Position numbers and translations under genes: made by a program. From Thermanaerovibrio acidaminovorans DSM 6589 (GTDB lineage Bacteria > Synergistota > Synergistia > Synergistales > Synergistaceae): a stretch of 64,000 nucleotides of DNA. Shown in pieces: positions 47,216 to 56,408 of this stretch. The stretch is taken from NCBI RefSeq assembly GCF_000024905.1, contig NC_013522.1, positions 1,240,001-1,304,000 on the forward strand. Reading direction: 5' to 3'. Below the pieces are notes generated by a model, which saw only the letters and a program-made list of their open reading frames with translations, ran no database searches and was not told the origin of the DNA. Every line of letters starts with the position of its first letter. Position 1 is the stretch's first letter.

Positions 47216-48209
47216 ACCCGGCGAAGAGGGCCTCTGCGATCTGGACCGCGTTCAGCGCCGCCCCCTTGAGTAGGTTGTCGGACACCACCCACATGGCGAG
47301 CCCGTTCTCCAGCCCCGTGTCGGGCCTTATCCGGCCCACCAGCACGTCCCCCAGGCCCGCCCCGTCCCTGGGGGTGGGGTAGAGGGCCGCATCTGGGTCA
47401 TCCACCACCCGGACGCCGGGGAAGGCCTCCAGCAGTTCCCGGGCCTCCCGGGGATTCACGGGCTCCTGGAACGAGGCGCTTATGGCCTCCCCGTGGCAGC
47501 TGAAGGTGGGGACCCGGACGGTGGTGACGCTCACCCGGAGGTCCTCCATGTCCAGGATCTTCCTGGACTCCCTCACCATCTTCCACTCCTCCTCGGATAT
47601 TCCATCCCGGTCGAAGGGGCCTATGTGGGGGAGCAGGTTGAACGCCACGTCCCGGGGGTAGACCGAGGGAGAGAAATCCTCCCCCCGGAGGAACGCCTGG
47701 GAGGCGGCCCTCAGCTCCTCCACCGCCCGCTTGCCGGTGCCCGAAACGGACTGGTAAGTGGCGGCGGAGAAGTACCGAAGGCCATATCGCCGGTGAAGGG
47801 GATAGAGGGTCATGAGGGCCTGGATGGTGGCGCAGTTGGGGTTGGCCACGATCCCCCGGTGGTTGCCCAGGTGGTGGGGGTTGATCTCCGGGACCACCAG
47901 GGGGACCTGGGGATCCATCCTCCAGGCGGAGCTGTTGTCCACCACCACCGCCCCCCTTGAGGCCGCCACCGGCACCCACCTCTTGGAGGGCCCGGATCCG
48001 GCGGAGAATAGGGCCAGGTCCACCCGGTGGAAGTGGCGCTCCTCCACGGGGAAAACCTCTATCTCCTCCCCCCTGAAGATGACCCTCTTCCCCGCGGACC
48101 TCTCGGATCCCAGGGGGATCACCCTCTCCACCGGAAGCCTGCTCCCCTCCAGCACCCTGAGCATCCATCCCCCCACGAGCCCGGTGGCCCCAAGCACCGC
48201 CACCCGCAT
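47214..48209 (-). CDS. asd: aspartate-semialdehyde dehydrogenase
   Basis: Reduces aspartyl phosphate to the semialdehyde that feeds lysine/DAP, threonine and methionine synthesis. 331 residues: NADP motif GATGLVGG at residues 7-14, catalytic Cys in NPNCATIQ, and the substrate His region TFSCHGEAIS. Its ATG shares one base with the lysC stop. Last gene of the T-box operon. Confidence 0.96.
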   Translation of the reverse strand: MRVAVLGATGLVGGWMLRVLEGSRLPVERVIPLGSERSAGKRVIFRGEEIEVFPVEERHFHRVDLALFSAGSGPSKRWVPVAASRGAVVVDNSSAWRMDPQVPLVVPEINPHHLGNHRGIVANPNCATIQALMTLYPLHRRYGLRYFSAATYQSVSGTGKRAVEELRAASQAFLRGEDFSPSVYPRDVAFNLLPHIGPFDRDGISEEEWKMVRESRKILDMEDLRVSVTTVRVPTFSCHGEAISASFQEPVNPREARELLEAFPGVRVVDDPDAALYPTPRDGAGLGDVLVGRIRPDTGLENGLAMWVVSDNLLKGAALNAVQIAEALFAG

Positions 48210-49441
48210 CAGAAGGACGCCTCCTCCACGAAGGCCTCGTGCAGGGCCCGGACCGCATCCTCGCAGCGGTCCGCGGACAGCACGCAGGTGAGCGAGAGGG
48301 CGTTGGAGGAGATCATGTCTATGTTGATGCCCTCCTCCGCCAGGGTCTCGAACATCCTGACCGGCAGCTCCGGGTGGTTGGCCATGCAGGCCCCCACCAC
48401 CGAGACCCGGGCCACCTCGGAGTCGAAGCTGACCCCCTGGGCGTCCACCTGAGAGCAGAACTCCTGGGTCACATCGATGGCGTCGTCCAGGGAGGACTTC
48501 TTAACCAGGAACGTCATGTCCGTCAGCCCCCCCCTCATGGTGTTCTGGACGATCATCTCCGCCCCTATCCCCCGCCGCTCCAGGCTCCTGAACAGCCGGG
48601 CCGCCACGCCGGGCATGTCCGGTGCCCCTATCACGGTTATCTTGGCCACGTTGGTGTCGTGCACCACCGCCCTTATCACCAGTCCCTCGCTAACCGGGTT
48701 CGACATGACCCACGTCCCCTCCTCTTCATCGGTGAAGCTGGACCCCACGTAAAGGGGCACCTGATATCGCATGGCCATCTCCACGCTCCTGGCCTGGAGC
48801 ATCTTGGCCCCCAGGGCGGACATCTCCATGCACTCCTCGTAGCTCAGGACCTTCAGCTTCCTGGCCCCCCTTACCACCCTGGGGTCCGCGGACATTATCC
48901 CCGCCACGTCCTTGAGAATCTGGCAGCTGTGGGCTCCCAGGGCCGCCGCCAGGGCCACGGCGGACAGGTCCGAGCCCCCCCGCCCAAGGGTTATCAGGTC
49001 CCCCCGGTCGGTCACCGCCTGGAAGCCGGTCACCACCGGCACCACCCCGTTTGCCAGGGTCTCCTCCACCTCCTGGGCGTCCACCCGGTAGATCCTCCCC
49101 TCCATGGGAAAGCCCACCGCCTTGAACCCCGCCTGGGGGGCGGTGAAGGACTGGGCCATCACCCCCTCCGCCTTGAGGGCCAGAGCCAAGAGGGCCGCGC
49201 TCTGCTGCTCCCCGGTGGCCAAAAGTTGATCCAGCTCCCTCCCGTCTAACCGGACGTTCACGTCCCGGGCCAGGGATATGAGCCGGTCGGTGGTCTTCCC
49301 CATGGCGGACACCACCACCGCCACCCGGAAGCCCCGGTCCATCTCGGACCTGACCCGCCGGGCCACCTCCCTCATCCTGGCGGGATCCGCCACGGAGCTG
49401 CCTCCGAACTTGAGCACCGTCAATGGAAGGCCCCGATCCAT
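48209..49441 (-). CDS. lysC: aspartate kinase
   Basis: First step of the aspartate pathway. About 410 residues: VLKFGGSSVAD near the N-terminus, GRGGSDLSAVALAAALGA in the kinase domain and two C-terminal ACT domains (KITVIGAPDMPGVAARLF and VSVVGACMANHPELPVRMF), so feedback inhibition is expected. ATG 49441 follows GGAGGTGAGG; the longer frame is shadow. Transcribed with thrC, thrB and asd under Thr T-box control. Confidence 0.95.
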   Translation of the reverse strand: MDRGLPLTVLKFGGSSVADPARMREVARRVRSEMDRGFRVAVVVSAMGKTTDRLISLARDVNVRLDGRELDQLLATGEQQSAALLALALKAEGVMAQSFTAPQAGFKAVGFPMEGRIYRVDAQEVEETLANGVVPVVTGFQAVTDRGDLITLGRGGSDLSAVALAAALGAHSCQILKDVAGIMSADPRVVRGARKLKVLSYEECMEMSALGAKMLQARSVEMAMRYQVPLYVGSSFTDEEEGTWVMSNPVSEGLVIRAVVHDTNVAKITVIGAPDMPGVAARLFRSLERRGIGAEMIVQNTMRGGLTDMTFLVKKSSLDDAIDVTQEFCSQVDAQGVSFDSEVARVSVVGACMANHPELPVRMFETLAEEGINIDMISSNALSLTCVLSADRCEDAVRALHEAFVEEASF

Positions 49442-49446
49442 GGACC

Positions 49447-50391
49447 TCACCTCCCACCTATCCGCCTGACCTCGGCGCCCCTGGGTGGGCACCTGAGAAC
49501 GAAGAACTTGGACCTGACCCCGTTCTCCCGGAAGGTGCCGCACATGGCCTGGGCAACCAGGCTGGGGGAGCCCTTCACCAGGGCTATTACGCTGGGGCCC
49601 GAGCCGCTTATGGCCACCCCAAGGCACCCCTGCACGTCCGAGACCCGCTCCATTATCTGATCCCCACCGGGGAATAGCTTGGCCCGGTAGGGCTGATGTA
49701 GCCGGTCGTCCATGCCGAGCCGGAGCAGGTCGTACCTGCCCATGGCCCAGGCGGAGGCCAGCATGGCGGCCCGGCCCACGTTGAAGACCGCGTCGTGGAA
49801 GTCCACCCGGCTGGGCAGGGCGCTCCGGGCCTCTTGGGTACTAACCTTCACGTCCGGCACCGCCACCACCGCCAGCAGGTCCTCCGGGGGCTGGGGGAGC
49901 TTAAGGTGCCTAACCGCCCCACCGCTGACGCAGCTGACCACCACGCCGCCGGTTAAGCAGGGCACCACGTTGTCCGGATGTCCCTCCAGGGAGACCATGA
50001 TCTCCAGCAGGAGCTCCTCCGAGGGCTTGGCCCGGGCCAGCTCCGCCCCCATGAGGACCCCCGCCACCACCGCGGAGGCGGAGCTGCCGAGCCCCCGGCT
50101 CATGGGGATGGCGTTGTGGCACCTAACCCACAGGCCTGGACGCTCCCCCTGGGGCACCCCCAGGGCCTCCAGGGCCCCAAGGTAGCTCCTGATCAGCAGG
50201 TTCTCCTCCGGCGGGACCGGATCCTCCAGGGCCCCCTCCCCTATCACCTCCACCTTGAACTGCCCGGGGGGCAACTCCTCCATCAGGTCGAACACGTTGT
50301 ACAGGGACAGCGCCATGCCCAACGCGTCGAACCCGGGCCCAAGGTTCGCGCTGGTGGCCGGGGCCTTGATGGAAATTAGGGGCCTCCTCAC
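49447..50391 (-). CDS. thrB: homoserine kinase
   Basis: A 314-residue GHMP kinase that phosphorylates homoserine. APATSANLGPGFDALG near the N-terminus and the ATP loop PMSRGLGSSASAVVAG are diagnostic. The start is GTG 50391, overlapping the thrC stop (GTGA) with GGAGGGGGT upstream. Five bases separate it from lysC. Confidence 0.96.
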   Translation of the reverse strand: MRRPLISIKAPATSANLGPGFDALGMALSLYNVFDLMEELPPGQFKVEVIGEGALEDPVPPEENLLIRSYLGALEALGVPQGERPGLWVRCHNAIPMSRGLGSSASAVVAGVLMGAELARAKPSEELLLEIMVSLEGHPDNVVPCLTGGVVVSCVSGGAVRHLKLPQPPEDLLAVVAVPDVKVSTQEARSALPSRVDFHDAVFNVGRAAMLASAWAMGRYDLLRLGMDDRLHQPYRAKLFPGGDQIMERVSDVQGCLGVAISGSGPSVIALVKGSPSLVAQAMCGTFRENGVRSKFFVLRCPPRGAEVRRIGGR

Positions 50392-51422
50392 GGGATCACC
50401 CCCTCCAGGGTCTCCAGGGAGTCCTCCAACTCCACCACCGATCCAGCGGACCGCAATGGGGTCTCCACGTCCTTCAGGCCGTTGCCGGTGAGCACCATGA
50501 CCACCCGGATCCCCCGGGGTAGCCGCCCCTCCCGGGCCAGCTTGCGGAGCCCCGCTAGGGGTGTGCAGGAGGCGGGCTCCGCGAAGAGGCCACACCGGGC
50601 CAGGTCCATCTGGGCCCTCAGGATCTCCCGGTCCTCCACCGCCTCGAAGGCCCCGCCGCTCATCATCACCGCCCAGCGGGCCCTCCGGGCGTTCACCGGC
50701 CTTCCTATCCTTATGGCGGTGGCCACCGTCTCCGGGTGGTCCGTGAACTGACCGGTCACCATGGGGCAGGCCCCCTGGGCCTGGAAGCCCATCATGACCG
50801 GCACCCGGCTTGACCGGCGGCGCCTCATGTAGGCCACGAAACCGGCCCAGTAGGCGGTCACGTTGCCCGCGTTGCCCACCGGGATGGCCAGCCAGTCCGG
50901 GGCGTCCCCCAGCTGGTCGCAGATCTCGAAGGCGCCGGACATCTGCCCCCGGAGCCTAAAGGGGTTCACGGAGTTCACGATCCTGTATCCCCGCCTCTCC
51001 GCCATGGCCCTGGCCAGCTCCAGGGCTCTGTCGAAGTTGCCCCTCACCGCCGCCACGGTGGCCCCGTATATGAGCGCCTGGGCCACCTTGCCCTTGGCCA
51101 CGTTGCCGCTGGGGAGCAACACCGTGCACGACAGCCCCCCGCAGGCGGCGTAGGCGGCGGCGGAGGCGGAGGTGTTCCCCGTGGAGGCGCATATGACCCC
51201 CCTGGCCCCCTCCTCCATGGCCTTGGAGACCGCCAGGACCATCCCCCGGTCCTTGAATGACCCGGTGGGGTTGGCCCCCTCGAACTTGCCCCAGAGATCC
51301 ACCCCAAGCTCCTCCCCAAGGGCCCTCAGGGGGACCAGGGGAGTGCTGCCCTCCCCAAGGTCCAGCCTGGGGGTCCTGGGAGTTAGGGGAAAGAAATCGC
51401 CGTAACGACCAAGGATGCCCAA
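50388..51422 (-). CDS. thrC: threonine synthase
   Basis: PLP enzyme converting O-phosphohomoserine to threonine. About 344 residues; PLP lysine in NPTGSFKDRG, phosphate loop VGNAGNVTAYW. I chose TTG 51422, seven bases after GAGGAGGT; the GTG at 51431 lies inside that Shine-Dalgarno. First gene behind the T-box leader. Confidence 0.95.
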   Translation of the reverse strand: MGILGRYGDFFPLTPRTPRLDLGEGSTPLVPLRALGEELGVDLWGKFEGANPTGSFKDRGMVLAVSKAMEEGARGVICASTGNTSASAAAYAACGGLSCTVLLPSGNVAKGKVAQALIYGATVAAVRGNFDRALELARAMAERRGYRIVNSVNPFRLRGQMSGAFEICDQLGDAPDWLAIPVGNAGNVTAYWAGFVAYMRRRRSSRVPVMMGFQAQGACPMVTGQFTDHPETVATAIRIGRPVNARRARWAVMMSGGAFEAVEDREILRAQMDLARCGLFAEPASCTPLAGLRKLAREGRLPRGIRVVMVLTGNGLKDVETPLRSAGSVVELEDSLETLEGVIP

Positions 51423-51453
51423 TGAAGCCACCTCCTCTTATATGTATGCGCAA

Positions 51454-51700
51454 GGCGACCCCGTCATCAGGAGACGGGGTCGCCGCGGTTCCACTCCAGT
51501 TCCGGATCAGCCGATCCGGCCCTCCATCCCGGTATCGCCGGGAACGCGTACGCCTTAATCCCCCCGGGGGGGGTTTCGGCGTCCGCTCCGGGACGGTCTT
51601 CCCGGGGCCTGGATGGGGGCCCTCTCAGCCCGTGAGACCCCCTCTCTGTGATCCCGCCGATCCGGTACTCTTCCCTTCATCGCGTTAGCTATAGACCCTT
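51454..51700 (-). ncRNA. threonine-specific T-box riboswitch leader
   Basis: Minus-strand leader of thrC. T-box core TGGAACCGCG at 51484-51493. Specifier loop: GGGA-AGAGTA-CCGG on the 5' side (51675-51662) pairs with CCGG-GAAGACCG-TCCC on the 3' side, placing ACC (Thr) at 51597-51595. GGAG before the T-box can pair with CTCC in the terminator loop, as in the usual antiterminator. The terminator stem GGCGACCCCGTC / GACGGGGTCGCC spans 51454-51484. Uncharged tRNA-Thr should turn the operon on. The stem is followed by TTGCGC, not a U-run, which is unusual. Confidence 0.9.
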
Positions 51701-51735
51701 TGGAATGACGCCAATGGGTGGTTAAATTGGGAGGT

Positions 51736-51764
51736 TTTATACAATATGCTTGACCCCTTGTCAA
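51736..51764 (-). promoter_or_regulatory. promoter of the T-box/thr operon
   Basis: A consensus TTGACA, a 17-base spacer and TATAAA on the minus strand. Transcription would start near 51729, about 50 bases before the stem I base. One of the best promoters in the window. Confidence 0.88.
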
Positions 51765-51811
51765 TGGGGGTGCAGGTGAAAATGGTGGGCGCCACGGACG
51801 GGAAGGCCCCC

Positions 51812-51840
51812 TTTCAAAAGACGGCTCCTTGTGGTATATT
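51812..51840 (+). promoter_or_regulatory. probable greA promoter
   Basis: TTTCAA, 17 bases, TATATT on the plus strand, 70 bases before the greA start. Divergent from the T-box promoter. Confidence 0.5.
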
Positions 51841-51912
51841 GCGACATCTGATGGGGCCCCCGGGGGCCCCGGACCTTATGGGTGAACTCTTTCTATCTTG
51901 GAGGTAGGGTTT

Positions 51913-52407
51913 ATGGCTGTGCAGCGTTCCGGCGAAGAGCAGGTGATAATGACCCGGGAGGGTTACGAGAAGCTGAAGCAGGAGTTGGCCTCCCTCAGGG
52001 GGGATGGAAGGTCCGAGATAGCCTCCAAGCTGGAGGAAGCTCGGGCCTTCGGTGACTTGAGCGAGAACGCGGAGTACCACGCCGCCAAGGAGGAGCAGGA
52101 GAAGCTGGAGAGCCGGATCATGTGGCTGGAGTACCAGCTCAGCAAGGCCAAGGTGGTGGAGTCCTCGGACATCGACACCAGCACGGTCAGCCTGGGGGCC
52201 ACGGTGCAGCTGAGGGACCTGGACACGGGCAACACCTACACCTACGTGCTGGTGGGCTCCGAGGAGGCGGACCCCAAGGCCAACCGGATATCCGCCCAGA
52301 GCCCGGTGGGCAAGGCCATAATCGGCCGGGCGGAGGGAGAGGAGGTCATAGTCCGGGTCCCCAAGGGGACCAGGCATCTCAGGATCGAGAGGATATCCGT
52401 ATCCTAA
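51913..52407 (+). CDS. greA: transcription elongation factor GreA
   Basis: Rescues backtracked RNA polymerase by stimulating transcript cleavage. 164 residues: an N-terminal antiparallel coiled coil with the tip acidic pair near FGDLSENAEYHAAKEEQ and a C-terminal FKBP-like domain (ISAQSPVGKAIIGR). ATG 51913 follows GGAGGT by seven bases; ATG-like starts further upstream lack a signal. Plus strand, alone. Confidence 0.96.
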   Translation: MAVQRSGEEQVIMTREGYEKLKQELASLRGDGRSEIASKLEEARAFGDLSENAEYHAAKEEQEKLESRIMWLEYQLSKAKVVESSDIDTSTVSLGATVQLRDLDTGNTYTYVLVGSEEADPKANRISAQSPVGKAIIGRAEGEEVIVRVPKGTRHLRIERISVS

Positions 52408-52430
52408 ACTGAACAAACGGGCATCAAATT

Positions 52431-52457
52431 AGCCTCCCTATGTGAAGGGGGGGCTTT
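52431..52457 (+). terminator. likely terminator downstream of greA
   Basis: Stem AGCCTCCCT / AGGGGGGGCT with a six-base loop, followed by TTCCCTTGTTG on the plus strand. The U-tract is short. Confidence 0.5.
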
Positions 52458-52500
52458 CCCTTGTTGAGTTCATCAAATTAAATACATGAAGGTGATACTG

Positions 52501-53748
52501 ATGGGACGCGATCAGCTGGTGGCCCTGGCGATCTTCGGAGGTACCTACGGGTTGATCATCTCCGAGAAGGTGGATCGCCTGGCGGCCGCCATGGCGGGGA
52601 TCTGCGCCATGTTGATCATGGGATTGGTGGAGCAGTCGGAGGCCTTCTCGTTCATCGACTTCAACACCATAGGGCTCCTTCTGGGGATGATGATCCTGGT
52701 GGGCATAGTGAAGAAGACCGGGCTGGTGGAGCTGGCGGCGGTCCGGGCCATAACCTTGAGCGCCGGCAGTCCGGTGAGACTGCTGGTCCTGCTATCCTCC
52801 CTCACCGCCCTCCTGTCCGCCATGCTTGACAACGTGACCACCGTGCTGGTCATGGGCCCCATAATGCTGGCGGTCTGCGACGCCCTGGACCTGAACCCCA
52901 TGCCCTTCGCCCTCTCCATGATCTTCGCATCCAACATAGGTGGCACCGCCACCTTGGTGGGGGATCCGCCCAACATCCTGATCGGATCCGCCGCCCGGCT
53001 ATCCTTCAACGACTTCCTCCTCAACATGGCCCCGGTGAGCCTTGTTTGCCTCATCCTATCCCTGGGGATCGTGGTGGTTATCTACCGGAGGGACCTGATG
53101 GACCGGCCCAGGGGAGGAGCCTCCTTCAACCATGCCCGCCAGAGGCTGGACAGGCGGCTCACCCCCCGGGTGCTGGCCATAATGGGAGGGGTGCTGGCCG
53201 CCTTCCTGCTCCACGGGGTTCTCCACCTGGAGGCGGCCACCATAGCCCTCACCGGCGCCGCCCTGGCGATGCTAACGTGCCCGGTGAACGTGGAGGAGCT
53301 CATAACCCACGAGGTGGACTGGACCACCCTGGTCTTCTTCTCCGCCCTCTTCATGCTGGTGGGCACCGTGGACCACCTGGGGGTCATAGAGATGGCCGCC
53401 AAGGGGGTGGTGAGCCACGTGGGGGGAAGCCCGCATATCCTCTCCATGACCATCCTCTGGGCCTCCGGGCTCCTCTCCTCAGTACTGGACAACGTTCCCT
53501 ACGCGGCGGCCATGATCCCCATGGTGAAGAACGTGTCGCACCTGACGGGCTTCCCCCCCGAGCCGCTTTGGTGGTCCCTGGCTCTAGGGGCGTGCCTGGG
53601 GGGCAACGGGACCCTGGTTGGGGCCTCCGCCAACGCGGAGAGGAGCGGTTGCCAGATAACCTTCAGGGGCTTCATGAAGACCGGATCGGTGGTCACCATC
53701 GCCACCCTGGCGGTCTCCGCCGCCTACGTGCTAATCAGGTATAGCTGA
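52501..53748 (+). CDS. ArsB/NhaD-type (IT superfamily) ion permease
   Basis: About 415 residues, 10-12 membrane spans. Two-fold repeat signatures LDNVTTVL...GDPPNILIGSAA and LDNVPYAA are typical of ArsB/NhaD/P-protein anion or Na+/H+ carriers. Substrate is not assignable; no arsenical genes are nearby. ATG 52501 follows AAGGTGA; ATG 52486 has no signal. Ends 18 bases inside the convergent ddl gene. Confidence 0.85.
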   Translation: MGRDQLVALAIFGGTYGLIISEKVDRLAAAMAGICAMLIMGLVEQSEAFSFIDFNTIGLLLGMMILVGIVKKTGLVELAAVRAITLSAGSPVRLLVLLSSLTALLSAMLDNVTTVLVMGPIMLAVCDALDLNPMPFALSMIFASNIGGTATLVGDPPNILIGSAARLSFNDFLLNMAPVSLVCLILSLGIVVVIYRRDLMDRPRGGASFNHARQRLDRRLTPRVLAIMGGVLAAFLLHGVLHLEAATIALTGAALAMLTCPVNVEELITHEVDWTTLVFFSALFMLVGTVDHLGVIEMAAKGVVSHVGGSPHILSMTILWASGLLSSVLDNVPYAAAMIPMVKNVSHLTGFPPEPLWWSLALGACLGGNGTLVGASANAERSGCQITFRGFMKTGSVVTIATLAVSAAYVLIRYS

Positions 53749-54690
53749 TCCGGGCTGAAGGGCCAGCGAGGCCTCGCATATGCGGCGAAGCATCTCCGGG
53801 AAGTCCCACCCGAAGGCATTGGCCGCCTTGGGCACCAGGCTGGTGGAGGTCATGCCAGGAGCGGTGTTGACCTCCAGCACCCTTGGTTCCCCGGTCCCCT
53901 CCTCCAGCCTCACGTCCACCCGGGAGTAGACCGAGCATCCCATGGCCCGGTAGGCCTCAACCGCCGCCCTGGCCACCGCCTCCGCCTCCTGCTCCGATAG
54001 GGGGGCAGGACACAGGTACTCGGTCATCCCCTTGGTGTACTTGCTGCTGTAGTCGTAGAAGCCGCTACGGGGCCTTATCTCCACCGTTGGCAAGGCCTTC
54101 GGCCCTTCGGGAGTGTCGAAGACCGCTACGGTAAGCTCCCTCCCCTCTATGAAGCGCTCCACCACCAGCCTACGATCGTAGCGGAACGCCTCATCCAGGG
54201 CCCGGTCCAGCCGGGACGGGTGGTCCACTATGCCGATCCCCACGGTGCTGCCGCACCGACAGGGCTTCACCACCAGCCTCCCCCACCGCCGGAGCAGCTC
54301 CAACAGCACCCCCTGGTCCATGGAGCCATCAAAGGGGATCCCCTCCGGCACCCTCACTCCCCGGGCCAGCAGGACCCCCCGGGTTATCTCCTTGTCCATG
54401 CAGGCCATACAGGCCCCCCAGCGGGGACCCGTGTAGGGTATCCGGTGGGTATCCAGCAGGCACTGCAACGTCCCATCCTCCCCCCAGCCCCCGTGAAGGG
54501 CCACGAAGACCAGGTCGAAGGCCCCAGAGAGGGCCCTTTCCACCACCCTCAAGGGGCTGTCCGCGTCCAGCCCCTCCACCGTCCAGCCCAGGGAGGACAG
54601 GGCCTCCTTTACCGCCTCTCCGGACCGGAGCGACACCTCCCGCTCGGGGCTGTCGCCCCCATAAGCCACCAGAACCTTCAAATCCGTCAC
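53731..54690 (-). CDS. ddl: D-alanine--D-alanine ligase
   Basis: Makes the D-Ala-D-Ala dipeptide of peptidoglycan. 319 residues of the ATP-grasp fold: VAYGGDSPEREVSLRSG near the N-terminus, VKPCRCGSTVGIG, and a C-terminal EVNTAPGMTSTSLVPKAA. A Tyr-type specificity (vancomycin-sensitive) is expected, but not checked. GTG start overlaps the lptD stop. Last gene of the rho-to-ddl run. Confidence 0.95.
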   Translation of the reverse strand: MTDLKVLVAYGGDSPEREVSLRSGEAVKEALSSLGWTVEGLDADSPLRVVERALSGAFDLVFVALHGGWGEDGTLQCLLDTHRIPYTGPRWGACMACMDKEITRGVLLARGVRVPEGIPFDGSMDQGVLLELLRRWGRLVVKPCRCGSTVGIGIVDHPSRLDRALDEAFRYDRRLVVERFIEGRELTVAVFDTPEGPKALPTVEIRPRSGFYDYSSKYTKGMTEYLCPAPLSEQEAEAVARAAVEAYRAMGCSVYSRVDVRLEEGTGEPRVLEVNTAPGMTSTSLVPKAANAFGWDFPEMLRRICEASLALQPGSAIPD

Positions 54691-56408
54691 TTTCCTTCCG
54701 AAGAGTCGCCGCCGCCGAAGGGGTCCTCCGGGGTGCCTTCCGAGGCAGACTGGGTCTCCAGCCCGCCATATATCTGATCCGCTTGGTCCACCACAGGCTC
54801 ATAGTAGGTACCATCCTGGAAACCGCTCCTGGGGGCATCGCTTAGCCTCACGTTGACGCCAAACCAAAGATCCCCGCCGGACCGGTTGTCCTTCACCATC
54901 AAGTCCCAGGTGAGGCAGTGGTGCTTGTAGGAGACCAAGTAGAGCATCTGGGCCAGGCTTGAAGCTTTGAGATCGTACCCCCACCGGACGGATACCCGCC
55001 AGTTGTAGTCCCCCGCGGGATCCCCCAGGTAGAACCCCACGGTTTGGTACAGGCTCTCCGCCTCCGAGTACCGATCCCACTCCATGGGGGAACCGCCGAA
55101 GACCCACCTCCTGCCGTAAACGGTGGACATGTCAAGGGAGCCTAGCCTCCAGTCGAGCCCCGCCTCCCCGTAGGTTACGGCCTGATACCCCCCGTCTCCC
55201 GAATAATCGTGGTGCCAGTGGGAAAGGTAGATCCTGGGCCTCAAGGCCCCTTCCCGCTGGGCCCATAGGAGCTCGCTGCCCAGGGAGGCCCGCTCGGAGG
55301 AGGTGCGCCCCTCCTCGTAGCGGCCGTACATGGCGCTGAGCCGCCCCATGAGGTCCCCCATCCTCATCCAGGGCCCGGCGAGGGACACCTCCGGCTCCCG
55401 GTACCGGAAGTAGGTGGTGGTGCTGCCCAGGCTCTTCTCCACCTTGTAGCTCTCCCGCTGGGACCAGGTGACTGAGCCCTCCACCTGCCCCATGGTCCAC
55501 CGGGCCCCCCAGCTGGGGCGCCACAGCATCTCCTTCGAGTCCGAGTCGTAGACCCGGTTGAGCAGGCCGAACAGGTACCCCCGGTTCCACAGGTCCCACC
55601 GGAGGTCCACCCATCCCTCCGGGTCCACCCTAGTCCAGCCGATCACCCCAAGTGAGAGCCGAAGATCCTCGTACAGGAGGGGGCCCGAGACCCCGATCCC
55701 AACCCCCTTGTCGGAGTCGTACTTGATGGAGGGCATGAACGAGTCCTCCTGCCGGGACCGGCCACTCCTATCCCTCAACACGTAGTCGAAGGGGTAGCTG
55801 AAGAGAAGCGCCCCCCCCAGGTAGACCTTTGGTCTCCTCACCACCGTACCCCTTCCGGGTATCACCAACAGCTCCCGGGCCTTGAGGACGTAGTGGGGCC
55901 TCTCCTGGTCGCAGGTGGTGGCGGACACATCCCTCCAAAGGGCCGCCTGCTCATCCCCCTGGGCCCTCTTGAGCCTCTTGGACGTGAGCCCCCTTGATGC
56001 CGCCTCGGCGACGGTCATCACCTCCACGTCGGATCCCCTGACGAAGACCCCCTCCGACTCCCCGTGGGCCCCGGTCAGGACCCCCGAGCGGGACTCCAGG
56101 TTATACCTCAGGTGGCGGCCCTGGAGGCGGCGGCCCTGGGATATGAGGGTCACCTCTCCCCCGCTGGAGCTGGCCTCCACCAGGCCCCGGTCGGGGTGGT
56201 ACTCTATCCTATCCGCCAAGAGCCTGACCTGGCCGTGGGTCAGCACCGCGTTGCCCTGGGCCACCGCCAGGCCGCTGTGCTCGTCCACCTCCAGGCTCTC
56301 GGCGGTGAGGCGCGCCTCATATGCCCAGGAGGGCATTGACTGGCACAGAAGGAAGAGGGCGGCCAGAAGAAACGCCCCAAGGGAACCCCTTACGATACGA
56401 ACGAACAC
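54687..56408 (-). CDS. lptD: LPS-assembly outer-membrane protein LptD-like
   Basis: 573 residues: signal peptide (~29 residues), OstA jellyroll (RLTAESLEVDEHSGLAVAQG) to about residue 130, then an amphipathic, aromatic-rich region with many Trp/Tyr/Arg alternations that fits a beta-barrel. Shorter than proteobacterial LptD (~780) and without an obvious pair of conserved disulfide cysteines. It inserts LPS in the outer leaflet. Abuts lptC. Confidence 0.88.
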   Translation of the reverse strand: MFVRIVRGSLGAFLLAALFLLCQSMPSWAYEARLTAESLEVDEHSGLAVAQGNAVLTHGQVRLLADRIEYHPDRGLVEASSSGGEVTLISQGRRLQGRHLRYNLESRSGVLTGAHGESEGVFVRGSDVEVMTVAEAASRGLTSKRLKRAQGDEQAALWRDVSATTCDQERPHYVLKARELLVIPGRGTVVRRPKVYLGGALLFSYPFDYVLRDRSGRSRQEDSFMPSIKYDSDKGVGIGVSGPLLYEDLRLSLGVIGWTRVDPEGWVDLRWDLWNRGYLFGLLNRVYDSDSKEMLWRPSWGARWTMGQVEGSVTWSQRESYKVEKSLGSTTTYFRYREPEVSLAGPWMRMGDLMGRLSAMYGRYEEGRTSSERASLGSELLWAQREGALRPRIYLSHWHHDYSGDGGYQAVTYGEAGLDWRLGSLDMSTVYGRRWVFGGSPMEWDRYSEAESLYQTVGFYLGDPAGDYNWRVSVRWGYDLKASSLAQMLYLVSYKHHCLTWDLMVKDNRSGGDLWFGVNVRLSDAPRSGFQDGTYYEPVVDQADQIYGGLETQSASEGTPEDPFGGGDSSEGK

